Positions 1 to 5,987 of a DNA stretch of 14,887 bases are shown in pieces. Position numbers and translations under genes: made by a program. The stretch spans positions 1-14,887 of the forward strand of contig SLIO01000059.1 in assembly GCA_007135635.1 (NCBI GenBank). Reading direction: 5' to 3'. Each line of letters begins with the position of its first letter. Position 1 is the first letter of the stretch. The DNA is from Methylomicrobium sp. GTDB lineage: Bacteria; Pseudomonadota; Gammaproteobacteria; Methylococcales; Methylomonadaceae. The notes under the pieces are model-generated. The model searched no databases, was not told the DNA's origin, and was given only the letters and a program-made list of their open reading frames with translations.

Positions 1-44
1 TCGAAGGGTGAACGGTAGTTTGAGGCTTCACCAGGCCGGTGAAA

Positions 45-224
45 GTGTTGTAGACCCTTCATGCTTCGACTTTGCTCTCAAGAAACAGCTTTTTTGTATA
101 TTTAAAATCAATGACTTGCGAATATATAAAAATACCAAAAATTACGTCAACCAGCGACTGTTTCCTGGTAACGCCATGCGACCGAAGGGCGCTTACTTTG
201 CTCAGCACGAACGGTCTACAACAC
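45..224. repeat. REP-like inverted pair
   Basis: Positions 45-65 and the reverse complement of 204-224 match at 19 of 21 bases around the core GTGTTGTAGACC. The adjoining words (TCGAAGGGTGAACGG at 1-15, CTTCATGCTTCGAC at 57-70, CTCAGCACGAACGG at 201-214) look like half-units of the common proteobacterial intergenic palindrome of the type GTTCGTGCTGAGC...GTCGAAGCACGAAC. This is inferred from pattern; no function is claimed. Confidence 0.5.
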
Positions 225-373
225 ATGTCAACTGCTCTTTTTAGGTTTATAGCTTGCTTTTTATTACCATGAAAGGAAGAGAATTGAGCGCTTTATGAAC
301 CGTCCCAATATCACAGATAAACCCAATGCAGTAATACAATGTTTGTAACTATTCAGCCCCCCGTCAATTATCG

Positions 374-407
374 TTCCCATGCTCTGAGCTAATCGTTATA
401 CATAAGT
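374..407 (+). repeat. 34-bp dispersed motif, copy A
   Basis: Begins TTCCCATGCTC and ends GTTATACATAAGT. It aligns without gaps to copy C at 2545-2578 (27 of 34 identical) and to the reverse complement of copy B at 651-684 (24 of 34). Copies A and B face each other about 245 bp apart, so this block could be the remains of one larger inverted-repeat element. Confidence 0.55.
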
Positions 408-501
408 CAAAAATTACCCTTTTGCAACCTTAACCAATGAAACCTCCATACCATTGGTTGTTACTTAACACTTTCGGCCTCGAGATCGTGATCAGAGGAT
501 C

Positions 502-552
502 GCTCCCACAGAGCGTCCGACGCTCTCTGTGGGAGCAACGCCTTCGTCGCGA
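502..552 (+). repeat. REP-like hairpin, GTGGGAGC type
   Basis: GCTCCCACAGAGCG at 502-515 pairs with CGCTCTCTGTGGGAGC at 521-536 except for a two-base insertion. It runs straight into CAACGCCTTCGTCGCGA at 536-552, itself an imperfect hairpin. The combination GTGGGAGC followed by a GCCTTCGTCGC-type hairpin resembles REP sequences of pseudomonads and related gammaproteobacteria (family knowledge). It could act as a terminator-like or mRNA-stabilising structure downstream of rluB, but nothing here proves that. Confidence 0.6.
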
Positions 553-564
553 CTATCGAAGCCA
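547..564 (+). repeat. 18-bp repeat shared with the scpA-scpB gap, copy 1
   Basis: TCGCGACTATCGAAGCCA is identical to positions 2649-2666 and is followed in both places by similar sequence (GTAACGCTTAA here, ATGACGTTCAA there). Both copies lie downstream of a same-strand copy of the 34-bp motif, which suggests they belong to one degenerate dispersed element. Confidence 0.6.
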
Positions 565-650
565 GTAACGCTTAAACACCAATAGCCTTTCCGGACAACA
601 CAACAATTTAAGGCTCGGTCGCTACTTTTTGCACAATTAGGTATATTCAT

Positions 651-684
651 ACTTATGTATACAAACGAGCGCTCTGCGTGGGAA
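651..684 (-). repeat. 34-bp dispersed motif, copy B (inverted)
   Basis: Read on the minus strand it starts TTCCCACGCAGAGCGCTC and ends TATACATAAGT. It matches copy C (2545-2578) at 29 of 34 positions and copy A (374-407) at 24 of 34. Its 5' end overlaps the outer arm of the palindrome at 679-741. Confidence 0.55.
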
Positions 685-741
685 TGCCTGAGTACCGCTC
701 CAGCGGCACGAGACGCTAGAGCGTCTCTTACTGCATTCCCA
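679..741. repeat. Nested palindrome
   Basis: TGGGAATGC (679-687) pairs exactly with GCATTCCCA (733-741). Inside it GAGACGCT (710-717) pairs exactly with AGCGTCTC (720-727) across a 2-base centre, and CGCTCCAGCG lies at 697-706. The whole would fold into a cruciform or stable RNA hairpin. On the minus strand it is downstream of rluB and could stop or protect that transcript, but there is no adjoining T tract. Confidence 0.55.
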
Positions 742-804
742 AGCAAGGAGCTTAGGAACGAGCGAAATTCAACACCAAATTGAAGCGAACGCCACCATTC
801 CCTA

Positions 805-845
805 CTTACCTGTCACTGCTCACTGCTTACCGCTCACTGCTTACC
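805..845. repeat. Degenerate heptamer array next to rluB
   Basis: Two exact head-to-tail copies of the 14-mer GCTCACTGCTTACC (818-831 and 832-845) are preceded by related 7-base units (CTTACCT, GTCACT). The array ends 10 bases from the rluB stop codon. The 7-base periodicity recalls the larger array between lpxD and fusA2, although the unit sequence is different. Confidence 0.6.
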
Positions 846-855
846 AATTAAAAAC

Positions 856-1824
856 TCACTCCTTGGTTTTTTTATAGAATTCGTGCTTCTTGACACCCTG
901 TTTACCGGGTGCCAACGGTTTTTCCTTAGGCAAACCAACCGATTCGAGTAGCACATCCAACATTTTCGATTCCAGTTCTTGAAAAGCATGAGATTTTAAT
1001 CCTTCCGGCATCGCTAGCAGTCCATAGCGTACGCGCATTAAGCGACTGACGGTTACCCCTTGAGATTCCCATAGTCGCCTAACCAAACGATTGCGCCCTT
1101 CGCTAACGACGACGTGATACCATTTATTGGCACCCTCCCCGCCGTGAAATTGAATATCGTCGAATTTCGCCGGCCCATCGTCGAGTTCAACGCCTTGTTT
1201 CAATCGCCCAAGCACCTCATCGGAAACCTCGCCCAAAATCCGCACGGCATATTCTCGGTCGACTTGGGTCGAGGGATGCATCAATCGATTGGCCAATTCG
1301 CCGTTATTCGTCAACAGCAGCAAACCTGAAGTATTGATATCGAGACGCCCGACCGAAATCCAGCGGCCGACTTGCAGCTTGGGTAGTTGCGTAAAAACGA
1401 CCGGCCGGCCTTCCGGATCTTGTCTTGTCACGACCTCACCGACCGGTTTGTGATAAATCAATACCCGGGTCGTTTGGTGCGCGAACTTCTCCCAATGGAC
1501 GACCCGGCCATTAAGCTGCAGATGATCGCCGTTTTGGATTCTGTCGCCGAGTTTCGCTTGCACGCCGTTGAGCTTGACGCGCCCTTCTTCTATCCAGCGC
1601 TCGATTTCGCGTCTCGACCCCATACCGCCGCGCGCCAGGATTTTTTGTATGCGTTCGCCGGTTTCGTCCCGGGGCTTGGTCAATGTTTTTTTAATCGCGA
1701 CGGGGCTTGCTGCTTCATTGAGCGACTTCTTCCGTATCTTGGACGGAGGACTCGACTTCTGATTTGAGTTCTGTTTCCGGTCCGTGTTTGTTGACTTCTG
1801 GTCGGTTGATTTCTTGCTCTTCAC
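856..1824 (-). CDS. rluB: 23S rRNA pseudouridine synthase RluB
   Basis: Predicted to convert uridine to pseudouridine in 23S rRNA (position 2605 in E. coli). The 322-residue protein has a low-complexity, Lys/Ser/Gln-rich N-terminus (about 1-55), an S4 RNA-binding domain (about 57-105) and an RsuA/RluB/E/F-type synthase domain. Visible motifs are the catalytic loop GRLDINTSGLLLLT at 159-172 with catalytic Asp162, DREYAVRI at 189-196 and EGRNRLVRRLWE at 242-253, the RluB/RluF-type signature. The GTG start is supported by AGGA five bases upstream, although it lies inside scpB and gives a 110-nt overlap. A TTG at 1683 is a possible later start that would drop the basic tail. It is the last gene of the scpA-scpB-rluB group, a common gammaproteobacterial order. 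RluE or RluF specificity is less likely given that neighbourhood. Confidence 0.95.
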   Translation of the reverse strand: MKSKKSTDQKSTNTDRKQNSNQKSSPPSKIRKKSLNEAASPVAIKKTLTKPRDETGERIQKILARGGMGSRREIERWIEEGRVKLNGVQAKLGDRIQNGDHLQLNGRVVHWEKFAHQTTRVLIYHKPVGEVVTRQDPEGRPVVFTQLPKLQVGRWISVGRLDINTSGLLLLTNNGELANRLMHPSTQVDREYAVRILGEVSDEVLGRLKQGVELDDGPAKFDDIQFHGGEGANKWYHVVVSEGRNRLVRRLWESQGVTVSRLMRVRYGLLAMPEGLKSHAFQELESKMLDVLLESVGLPKEKPLAPGKQGVKKHEFYKKTKE

Positions 1825-2383
1825 TCTGATCCTGCATTAGTTGCTGATTACTGGCTACCGATAAATCCAATTCTTTGATTTCCTGCAATGTCGGCAGCTC
1901 ATGCAAGGAAGATAAATCGAAATAGTCCAAAAATTGTTTGGTCGTACCGTAAAGTGCGGGGCGTCCAGGTACTTCTTTATGTGCAATGACCTTGATCCAT
2001 TCGCGCTCGAGAAGGGTGCGAACGATATTGGAGCTAACCGCGACGCCGCGTATATCTTCGATATCGCCTCGCGTAACCGGTTGACGGTAGGCAATGATCG
2101 CAAGCGTCTCCAACAAGGCTCTGGAATATTTAGGCGGTTTTTCCTCGAACAAGCGGCCGACCCAAAATGATAATTCCGGCTTGACCTGAAAACGGTAGCC
2201 GCTGGCTACTTTTTTCAATTCAATTGGCCGTAGCACGTAATCCTCTGTAATCTCATCAACGGCTTGTTGTAGCGTGTCGAGTTCAGGCTGCTCGAGTTCA
2301 GGAAAGGTTTGTTGGAGCTGTGTGACCGTCATCGGTTTATCCGATGCGAATAACAGGGCTTCGACGATGCGTTTGATATCCAC
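1715..2383 (-). CDS. scpB: Segregation and condensation protein ScpB
   Basis: ScpB is the winged-helix partner that dimerises and binds ScpA in the Smc-ScpAB condensin. The 222-residue sequence has two winged-helix modules: about 1-75 (IVEALLFASDKPMT at 6-19) and about 85-160, with the conserved core RALLETLAIIAYRQPVTR at 88-105 and KEVPGRPALYGTT at 136-148. The C-terminal 60 residues are Glu/Gln-rich and probably disordered. The start is GTG; an in-frame TAA shortly upstream and the lack of any upstream ATG leave little alternative. No strong ribosome binding site is visible. The gene overlaps rluB by 110 nt at its 3' end, suggesting coupled translation. It is separated from scpA by 411 bp of repeat DNA, unusual because the two genes are normally adjacent or overlapping. 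No Smc, MukB or other partner gene lies in the window. Confidence 0.95.
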   Translation of the reverse strand: MDIKRIVEALLFASDKPMTVTQLQQTFPELEQPELDTLQQAVDEITEDYVLRPIELKKVASGYRFQVKPELSFWVGRLFEEKPPKYSRALLETLAIIAYRQPVTRGDIEDIRGVAVSSNIVRTLLEREWIKVIAHKEVPGRPALYGTTKQFLDYFDLSSLHELPTLQEIKELDLSVASNQQLMQDQSEEQEINRPEVNKHGPETELKSEVESSVQDTEEVAQ

Positions 2384-2544
2384 GAGAGTCGCTAGAAAGT
2401 TACTTTATTTTTTAAGACAAAACATATTGTTAAATTTTTTCTCGCGCAGAGGCGCAAGGGTGTGGAGGTGGCTTTACGAATTCGGTAATTCAATCATGAA
2501 GTATTTCAAGATAAGGATCACGCATGGAATAACTTCGCTAATGG

Positions 2545-2578
2545 TTCCCACGCAGAGCGCTCATCGTTATACATAAAT
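2545..2578 (+). repeat. 34-bp dispersed motif, copy C
   Basis: Starts TTCCCACGCAGAGCGCTC and continues CGTTATACATAAAT. It matches copy B (651-684, inverted) at 29 of 34 positions and copy A (374-407) at 27 of 34. It sits inside the 344-bp inverted-repeat-bounded segment between scpA and scpB. Confidence 0.55.
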
Positions 2579-2648
2579 CGTAGATACCGTCTTGCCATCT
2601 TAGCTAATGTGACTTCGATGTCATTTATTGTAACCTAACGTACCCTGA

Positions 2649-2666
2649 TCGCGACTATCGAAGCCA
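2649..2666 (+). repeat. 18-bp repeat shared with the region downstream of rluB, copy 2
   Basis: TCGCGACTATCGAAGCCA is identical to 547-564, and similarity continues for about ten bases downstream. It lies about 70 bp after copy C of the 34-bp motif; the first copy lies about 140 bp after copy A. The shared order argues for a common ancestral element with length changes. Confidence 0.6.
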
Positions 2667-2794
2667 ATGACGTTCAATATCAACAGATTTATCAAACATC
2701 ACCGTCCCCAGATACTCAATAAACGCTGTCCAGCAAGTATACCGGCACTCCTGCATAACGATTCTGCGCCTCTGCGCGAGAATATTATTAAAAC

Positions 2795-3613
2795 TTAAGC
2801 ACTTGCAGAAACCGATCTGACCATGATTTCGGTCAAAGGTTCGTGTTGAATGATTTCGATCAAGCCTTCTTTGCTGAGCTCGAGAATCGCCAAAAAAGTT
2901 ACGACAACTCCGTGCCGCCCTTCTTGTATTAGAAATAAACAGTTGAAGATAACGTCCTTCCCACCTTTAAGTCTTTCTAATACGCTCGACATGCGCTCTC
3001 GAACCGACAAAGGCTCCTTAACAATCTGGTGATGACTTAATTGGTCGGCGCGCTTTAATACGTCTTGCAAAGCCAATAACATTTCCCGCAGTTGAATATC
3101 CGGCAAAGGGCGCTCGATTTCAATCATCGATACGTCGGCCTTGGCAATGAACAGGTCTCGTTCCAGCCTCGACATGCCATCAATGTCCTCGGCCGCCTTC
3201 TTGATGATCTCGTATTCCTGTAGTCTGCGGATCAATAAGGCTCTTGGATCTTCGTCATCCACTTCTTCGGCGGCCTGTCTGGGAAGCAACATGCGCGATT
3301 TGATCTCAGCCAGCAGCGCCGCCATGACCAAATATTCAGCGGCCAATTCGAGTCTAAGCTCGGTCATCATATCGATGTAACTGATATATTGCCGAGTAAC
3401 CTGCGCAATCGGAATATTCAGAATATCGAGATTTTGCCTGCGAATCAGATAAAGTAACAAGTCCAGAGGCCCTTCAAAAGTATCGAGAAACACTCGCAGC
3501 GCATCAGGCGGAATATAAAGATCTTCGGGGAACTCCATGAACGGCGTCCCCTGAACGATAGCCAAGGCCTCTTCGACCCGGGGCGTCAAAACTTCCGCTA
3601 CTTGCATCGTCAA
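2795..3613 (-). CDS. scpA: Segregation and condensation protein ScpA (kleisin)
   Basis: ScpA is the kleisin that bridges Smc heads and recruits ScpB in chromosome condensation and segregation. The protein is 272 residues from a TTG start or 270 from an ATG two codons later (3607). AAGGTG lies 5 nt before the TTG and 11 nt before the ATG, so the start is undecided. The N-terminal Smc-binding region carries FEGPLDLLLYLIRRQNLDI at 46-64 and AAEYLVMAALLAEIKSRM at 91-108, both family hallmarks. The C-terminal winged-helix part includes VVVTFLAILELSKEGL near 238-253, which in the family contacts the Smc head. Residues 1-40 extend beyond the usual start of the kleisin fold. The leader is exceptional: a 165-bp palindrome ends about 10 bp before the start codon and abuts the ribosome binding site. 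Confidence 0.95.
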   Translation of the reverse strand: MTMQVAEVLTPRVEEALAIVQGTPFMEFPEDLYIPPDALRVFLDTFEGPLDLLLYLIRRQNLDILNIPIAQVTRQYISYIDMMTELRLELAAEYLVMAALLAEIKSRMLLPRQAAEEVDDEDPRALLIRRLQEYEIIKKAAEDIDGMSRLERDLFIAKADVSMIEIERPLPDIQLREMLLALQDVLKRADQLSHHQIVKEPLSVRERMSSVLERLKGGKDVIFNCLFLIQEGRHGVVVTFLAILELSKEGLIEIIQHEPLTEIMVRSVSASA

Positions 3614-3622
3614 TGGATCACC

Positions 3623-3787
3623 TTATACTTCACGCGGTCACATTTGCAGTTTTCTGACGCGCTCTTTTGTCCGAGAGCGGCGTTGCGAAAACGGTTACAT
3701 AGCTTGCTATGCGCCTGTTTTCGCGCCTTGCTCTCAAACAAAATAGCATTGCCATAAAATCCGCAAACATAACCGCGCGAAGTATAA
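3623..3787. repeat. 165-bp near-complete palindrome in the scpA leader
   Basis: The two halves are imperfect inverted copies along their whole length. The ends TTATACTTCACGCGGTCA (3623-3640) and the complement of 3770-3787 match at 16 of 18 bases. Internal matching words include TTTTGT-GAGAGC and CGAAAAC, and the centre CATAGC-TT-GCTATG at 3698-3711 is exact. The symmetry centre lies almost exactly at the midpoint, as expected for one fold-back unit. Transcribed, it would give a long hairpin immediately before the scpA ribosome binding site. A partial copy of one end occurs at 13027-13053, so it is probably a dispersed fold-back or MITE-like element. No protein product is likely. Confidence 0.75.
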
Positions 3788-3807
3788 CCGTAAACTGCCA
3801 AAAAACC

Positions 3808-4464
3808 TCATCCCAAGCCAGCTAAAGAAAAAAACATGTTTTGCGCCAAGAACATCGGATAACCCAGAATGACATTCAGCGTACCGGTGAATAGCATCAG
3901 CAATAATATCAAAAAACCGTAACGCTCTAATTTGTTGTACTGCCAAGCCCATCGATTCGGTAAAATGCCCGACACGACGCGACTCCCGTCCAAGGGAGGT
4001 ATCGGTATCAGATTAATCAACGCCAGCACCAGATTGATCGATATACCCGCAATGCCCCAATAGATCATCGGCAGTGTCATGAATTCGACATTGATCATGA
4101 CACCCACTCGAGCGATCAACGCCCAACCTACTGCCATCAGTAAATTCGATACCGGGCCCGCCAATGCGACGATGGCCATATCCTGCCGCGGATTCTTGAA
4201 ATTTCGCGCATCGACCGGCACAGGTTTAGCCCAGCCGAAAATAAAACCGGTTCCGGTCAATAACAAAATACCGGGCAGGAGAATCGTACCGACTGGGTCG
4301 ATGTGTTTCAAAGGGTTCAAGGTCAATCGACCGAGCATTTTAGCGGTATTGTCGCCGTATTTTTTAGCGACCCAACCGTGAGCGGCTTCATGCACGGTAA
4401 TCGCGAAAACTACCGGAATAACCCAGACGATAATTCGCTGGATCAAAGACAATTCATTCATCAT
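3808..4464 (-). CDS. Site-2-protease-like membrane metallopeptidase (M50)
   Basis: A polytopic inner-membrane zinc protease of the small site-2 protease type that lacks a PDZ domain; no substrate is known. From the ATG at 4464 it is 218 residues with about five to six hydrophobic segments. The zinc motif HEAAH is at 25-29 in the first membrane segment, NPLKHIDPVGT follows at 50-60, AGPVSN lies at 102-107, and the third-ligand motif NLIPIPPLDG ends at Asp159-Gly160. The frame continues upstream to an ATG at 4542, but that would overlap yciO by 64 nt; a start at 4464 or 4461 begins 14-17 nt after the yciO stop and matches family length. No strong ribosome binding site is seen, so coupling to yciO is likely. 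The same kind of gene beside yciO and scpA is known in pseudomonads, suggesting a conserved neighbourhood. Confidence 0.9.
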   Translation of the reverse strand: MMNELSLIQRIIVWVIPVVFAITVHEAAHGWVAKKYGDNTAKMLGRLTLNPLKHIDPVGTILLPGILLLTGTGFIFGWAKPVPVDARNFKNPRQDMAIVALAGPVSNLLMAVGWALIARVGVMINVEFMTLPMIYWGIAGISINLVLALINLIPIPPLDGSRVVSGILPNRWAWQYNKLERYGFLILLLMLFTGTLNVILGYPMFLAQNMFFSLAGLG

Positions 4465-4478
4465 AAGGGATTTCTCGG

Positions 4479-5129
4479 TTAGTCCAACATCGGTGCTTGG
4501 CCTTTTCCTTGCCGGGTAATTTCGAGATTTTTTCCCGAACATTCAATAATTGTAGTCGGCTCGTCCAGCACAATGCCGGCATCGATGACCAGATCGAGTT
4601 CATGCTCAAGCCGATCCCGAATTTCATAAGGGTCGGTCAAGGCTGATGATTCACCCGGCAAGACCAACGTCGAGCTGAACAACGGCTCGCCCATGGTCTC
4701 CACTAGCAGCGAGGCGATCGCGTGATCAGGCACCCGAATGCCGATGGTTTTTTTCTTCGGATGCTGCAGGCGACGCGGCACTTCGCGGGTTGCATTTAGG
4801 ATAAAAGTGAACGCCCCCGGCGTCAACGCCTTGATCAATCGATACGCATCATTATCGATTTTGGCGAAATTCGACACTTGCGTTAGATCCTTACAGATTA
4901 GCGTGAAATTGTGTTTATCGTCCAATTGCCTAATTCTACGAATTTTGTCCAGCGCCTGCTTATCGTCCATTTGACAGGCAATCGCATAGGATGAATCGGT
5001 CGGATAGGCAATCACCCCACCATTCTTTAAGATCTCGACAGTCCGGTTAATCAATCGTTGCTGCGGATTCTCGGGATGAATTTGAAAAAACTGCGCCATA
5101 GTCTGCGTGCTTGGAATAAATTCAGTCAT
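4479..5129 (-). CDS. yciO: YciO, Sua5/YrdC/YciO-family protein
   Basis: A single-domain Sua5/YrdC-fold protein of up to 216 residues. The segment MAQFFQIHPENPQQRLINR from residue 11 matches the usual beginning of YciO, and VIAYPTDSSYAIAC (39-52), HNFTLICKDLTQ (73-84) and KTIGIRVPDHAIA (127-139) follow. The related TsaC/Sua5 enzymes make threonylcarbamoyl-AMP for tRNA t6A; YciO is a distinct branch that has not been shown to replace TsaC well in E. coli, so its role stays open. The ATG at 5129 lies 9 nt after the tsaB stop, but alignment to YciO favours the internal ATG at 5099 (206 residues). Neither has a strong ribosome binding site. Lying directly after tsaB, another t6A-pathway gene, is suggestive. 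No C-terminal Sua5 domain is present. Confidence 0.9.
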   Translation of the reverse strand: MTEFIPSTQTMAQFFQIHPENPQQRLINRTVEILKNGGVIAYPTDSSYAIACQMDDKQALDKIRRIRQLDDKHNFTLICKDLTQVSNFAKIDNDAYRLIKALTPGAFTFILNATREVPRRLQHPKKKTIGIRVPDHAIASLLVETMGEPLFSSTLVLPGESSALTDPYEIRDRLEHELDLVIDAGIVLDEPTTIIECSGKNLEITRQGKGQAPMLD

Positions 5130-5138
5130 TATACCCGA

Positions 5139-5822
5139 TTATCGTTCCGATTCTTTTTTTGCCACTTTATCGCGCAAATAAACAGGCATCGCCAGCTCGA
5201 CCGGCACAGCTTGACCCAAAACAAAACCCTGTGCGCCAAGTAATGCAATCGCCGAAGCTTTCGGTAAACGATCGCTTTCGATACCGGAAAGCCAGTCGTT
5301 TAAGCGCTCGCACAACGCTTCATGGTAAGTTTTCCAACCACTGCCGACACCGCAACCTTTCTCTTCCGGAAATACGACATTTTCGGCAGGCCCAACCGAC
5401 TCCGCTCCGAACAATTCGGCAAAACCTTGATCATTTTTACGGTAAACGCCCCAAAACACCTCCCCCATGCGCGCATCCATACCTGCGAAAACCACGTCTT
5501 CGGCTGCGCGCCCAAAATAGTCCTGAGCCAAGGCCGCAAGAGTCGAAACCGGCACGACCGGCAAGTCCAAACCCAGTGCGATACCTTGTATCACGCCGGT
5601 CGCAATTCTGACGCCTGTAAAGGAACCGGGCCCTCGTCCGAATGCAAGACCTTCCAATTGCCGAGGCTCGAGACCCGCTTCAGCCATCAACGAATCGATC
5701 ATCGGCATGATCAATTGCGTATGCGTTCGCGGCGCCATTTCGAAACGCTCTAAGACTTCGCCATCGATATATAACGCGGCCGAACAGGCTTCGGTCGCGG
5801 TATCTACTGCCAATAACTTCAT
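5139..5822 (-). CDS. tsaB: tRNA t6A threonylcarbamoyl-transfer complex protein TsaB
   Basis: TsaB dimerises with TsaD and, together with TsaE, transfers the threonylcarbamoyl group to A37 of ANN-reading tRNAs in the cytoplasm. The 227-residue protein shows the family's N-terminal phosphate-loop-like strand LLAVDTATEACSAAL at 3-17, the signature GRGPGSFTGVRIATG at 62-76 and DARMGEVFWGVY at 116-127. It lacks the metal-binding HxxxH of TsaD, as expected. It starts with ATG, with a weak GAG about 8 nt upstream. The gene follows yoaA, the neighbour it also has in E. coli, after a 165-bp gap containing an inverted repeat, and is followed 9 nt later by yciO. The partner genes tsaC, tsaD and tsaE are not in the window. 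Confidence 0.95.
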   Translation of the reverse strand: MKLLAVDTATEACSAALYIDGEVLERFEMAPRTHTQLIMPMIDSLMAEAGLEPRQLEGLAFGRGPGSFTGVRIATGVIQGIALGLDLPVVPVSTLAALAQDYFGRAAEDVVFAGMDARMGEVFWGVYRKNDQGFAELFGAESVGPAENVVFPEEKGCGVGSGWKTYHEALCERLNDWLSGIESDRLPKASAIALLGAQGFVLGQAVPVELAMPVYLRDKVAKKESER

Positions 5823-5870
5823 GTATTTTGCTCGTTGTAACGATTCTGAGTAAATTAGACAGGGCGTAGG

Positions 5871-5954
5871 CTATCGATTTATAAGGCTGTCTGCAACAAG
5901 ACGTTGCATTCAGAGCTTACAGGGAGGTATTCACGCGTCCTTAGAAATCGATAG
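5871..5954. repeat. Inverted repeat in the yoaA-tsaB gap
   Basis: CTATCGATTTATAAGG (5871-5886) matches the reverse complement of 5939-5954 at 15 of 16 bases, with CTATCGATTT exact. The 52-bp loop contains GCTTACAGGGAGGTATTCACG. It fills most of the 165-bp spacer between yoaA and tsaB. No T tract follows on either strand, so it looks like an inserted short palindromic element more than an intrinsic terminator. Confidence 0.55.
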
Positions 5955-5987
5955 CATACGTCAACCCTCACACAAATTCGCCGAAAG

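Larger units (their letters stand above)
1..855. other. Gene-free, repeat-rich region downstream of rluB
   Basis: No convincing protein-coding gene is present; the short open frames here run through repeats and lack ribosome binding sites or recognisable products. The stretch holds several separate repeat units (listed individually): a REP-like inverted pair at 45-65/204-224, a small hairpin TTCACC/GGTGAA at 27-32/38-43, two opposed copies of a 34-bp motif, a hairpin with a GTGGGAGC-type REP sequence, a nested palindrome and a heptamer array. It lies at the 3' end of the minus-strand gene run. I see no classical U-tract terminator for rluB, so one of these hairpins may end transcription. Confidence 0.75.
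2439..2782. mobile_element. Possible MITE-like or composite repeat with 18-bp terminal inverted repeats
   Basis: TTCTCGCGCAGAGGCGCA at 2439-2456 is the exact reverse complement of 2765-2782. Between the arms are 308 bp with no coding capacity and with two repeats that also occur at 374-564, in the same order. The arms look like the CTCTGCGCCTCTGCG-type words common in bacterial intergenic repeats. No target-site duplication is obvious beyond A/T-rich flanks that both contain TTAAA, so a non-autonomous mobile element is an inference. The alternative is two independent intergenic repeats that happen to face each other. Confidence 0.4.
2384..2794. other. Expanded scpA-scpB spacer with repeat DNA
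   Basis: This 411-bp stretch without a gene separates two genes that are usually adjacent. Most of it is the 344-bp segment bounded by an exact 18-bp inverted repeat (2439-2456/2765-2782). It contains copy C of the 34-bp motif and copy 2 of the 18-bp repeat. Only about 55 bp on the scpB side and 12 bp on the scpA side lie outside that segment. No promoter with good spacing was recognised for scpB. Confidence 0.7.

Noticed and set aside
8..272. Two overlapping short open frames at the left edge
   Set aside because: They cover REP-like repeats in different frames and show no protein-like composition or start signal.
492..746. Open frame of 84 codons on the minus strand
   Set aside because: It runs through the REP-like hairpin and nested palindrome, lacks a convincing ribosome binding site and resembles no known protein.
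1934..2576. Plus-strand frames opposite scpB and the scpA-scpB spacer
   Set aside because: They are antisense to a well-supported gene or cross repeat DNA and have no recognisable product.
3610..3952. Small minus-strand frames across the scpA leader
   Set aside because: They read through the 165-bp palindrome or the end of the M50 gene in another frame; the palindrome itself explains the open frame.
4465..4542. N-terminal extension of the M50 protease from the ATG at 4542
   Set aside because: It would overlap yciO by 64 nt and adds a basic, non-family stretch; the ATGs at 4464/4461 fit family length and spacing.
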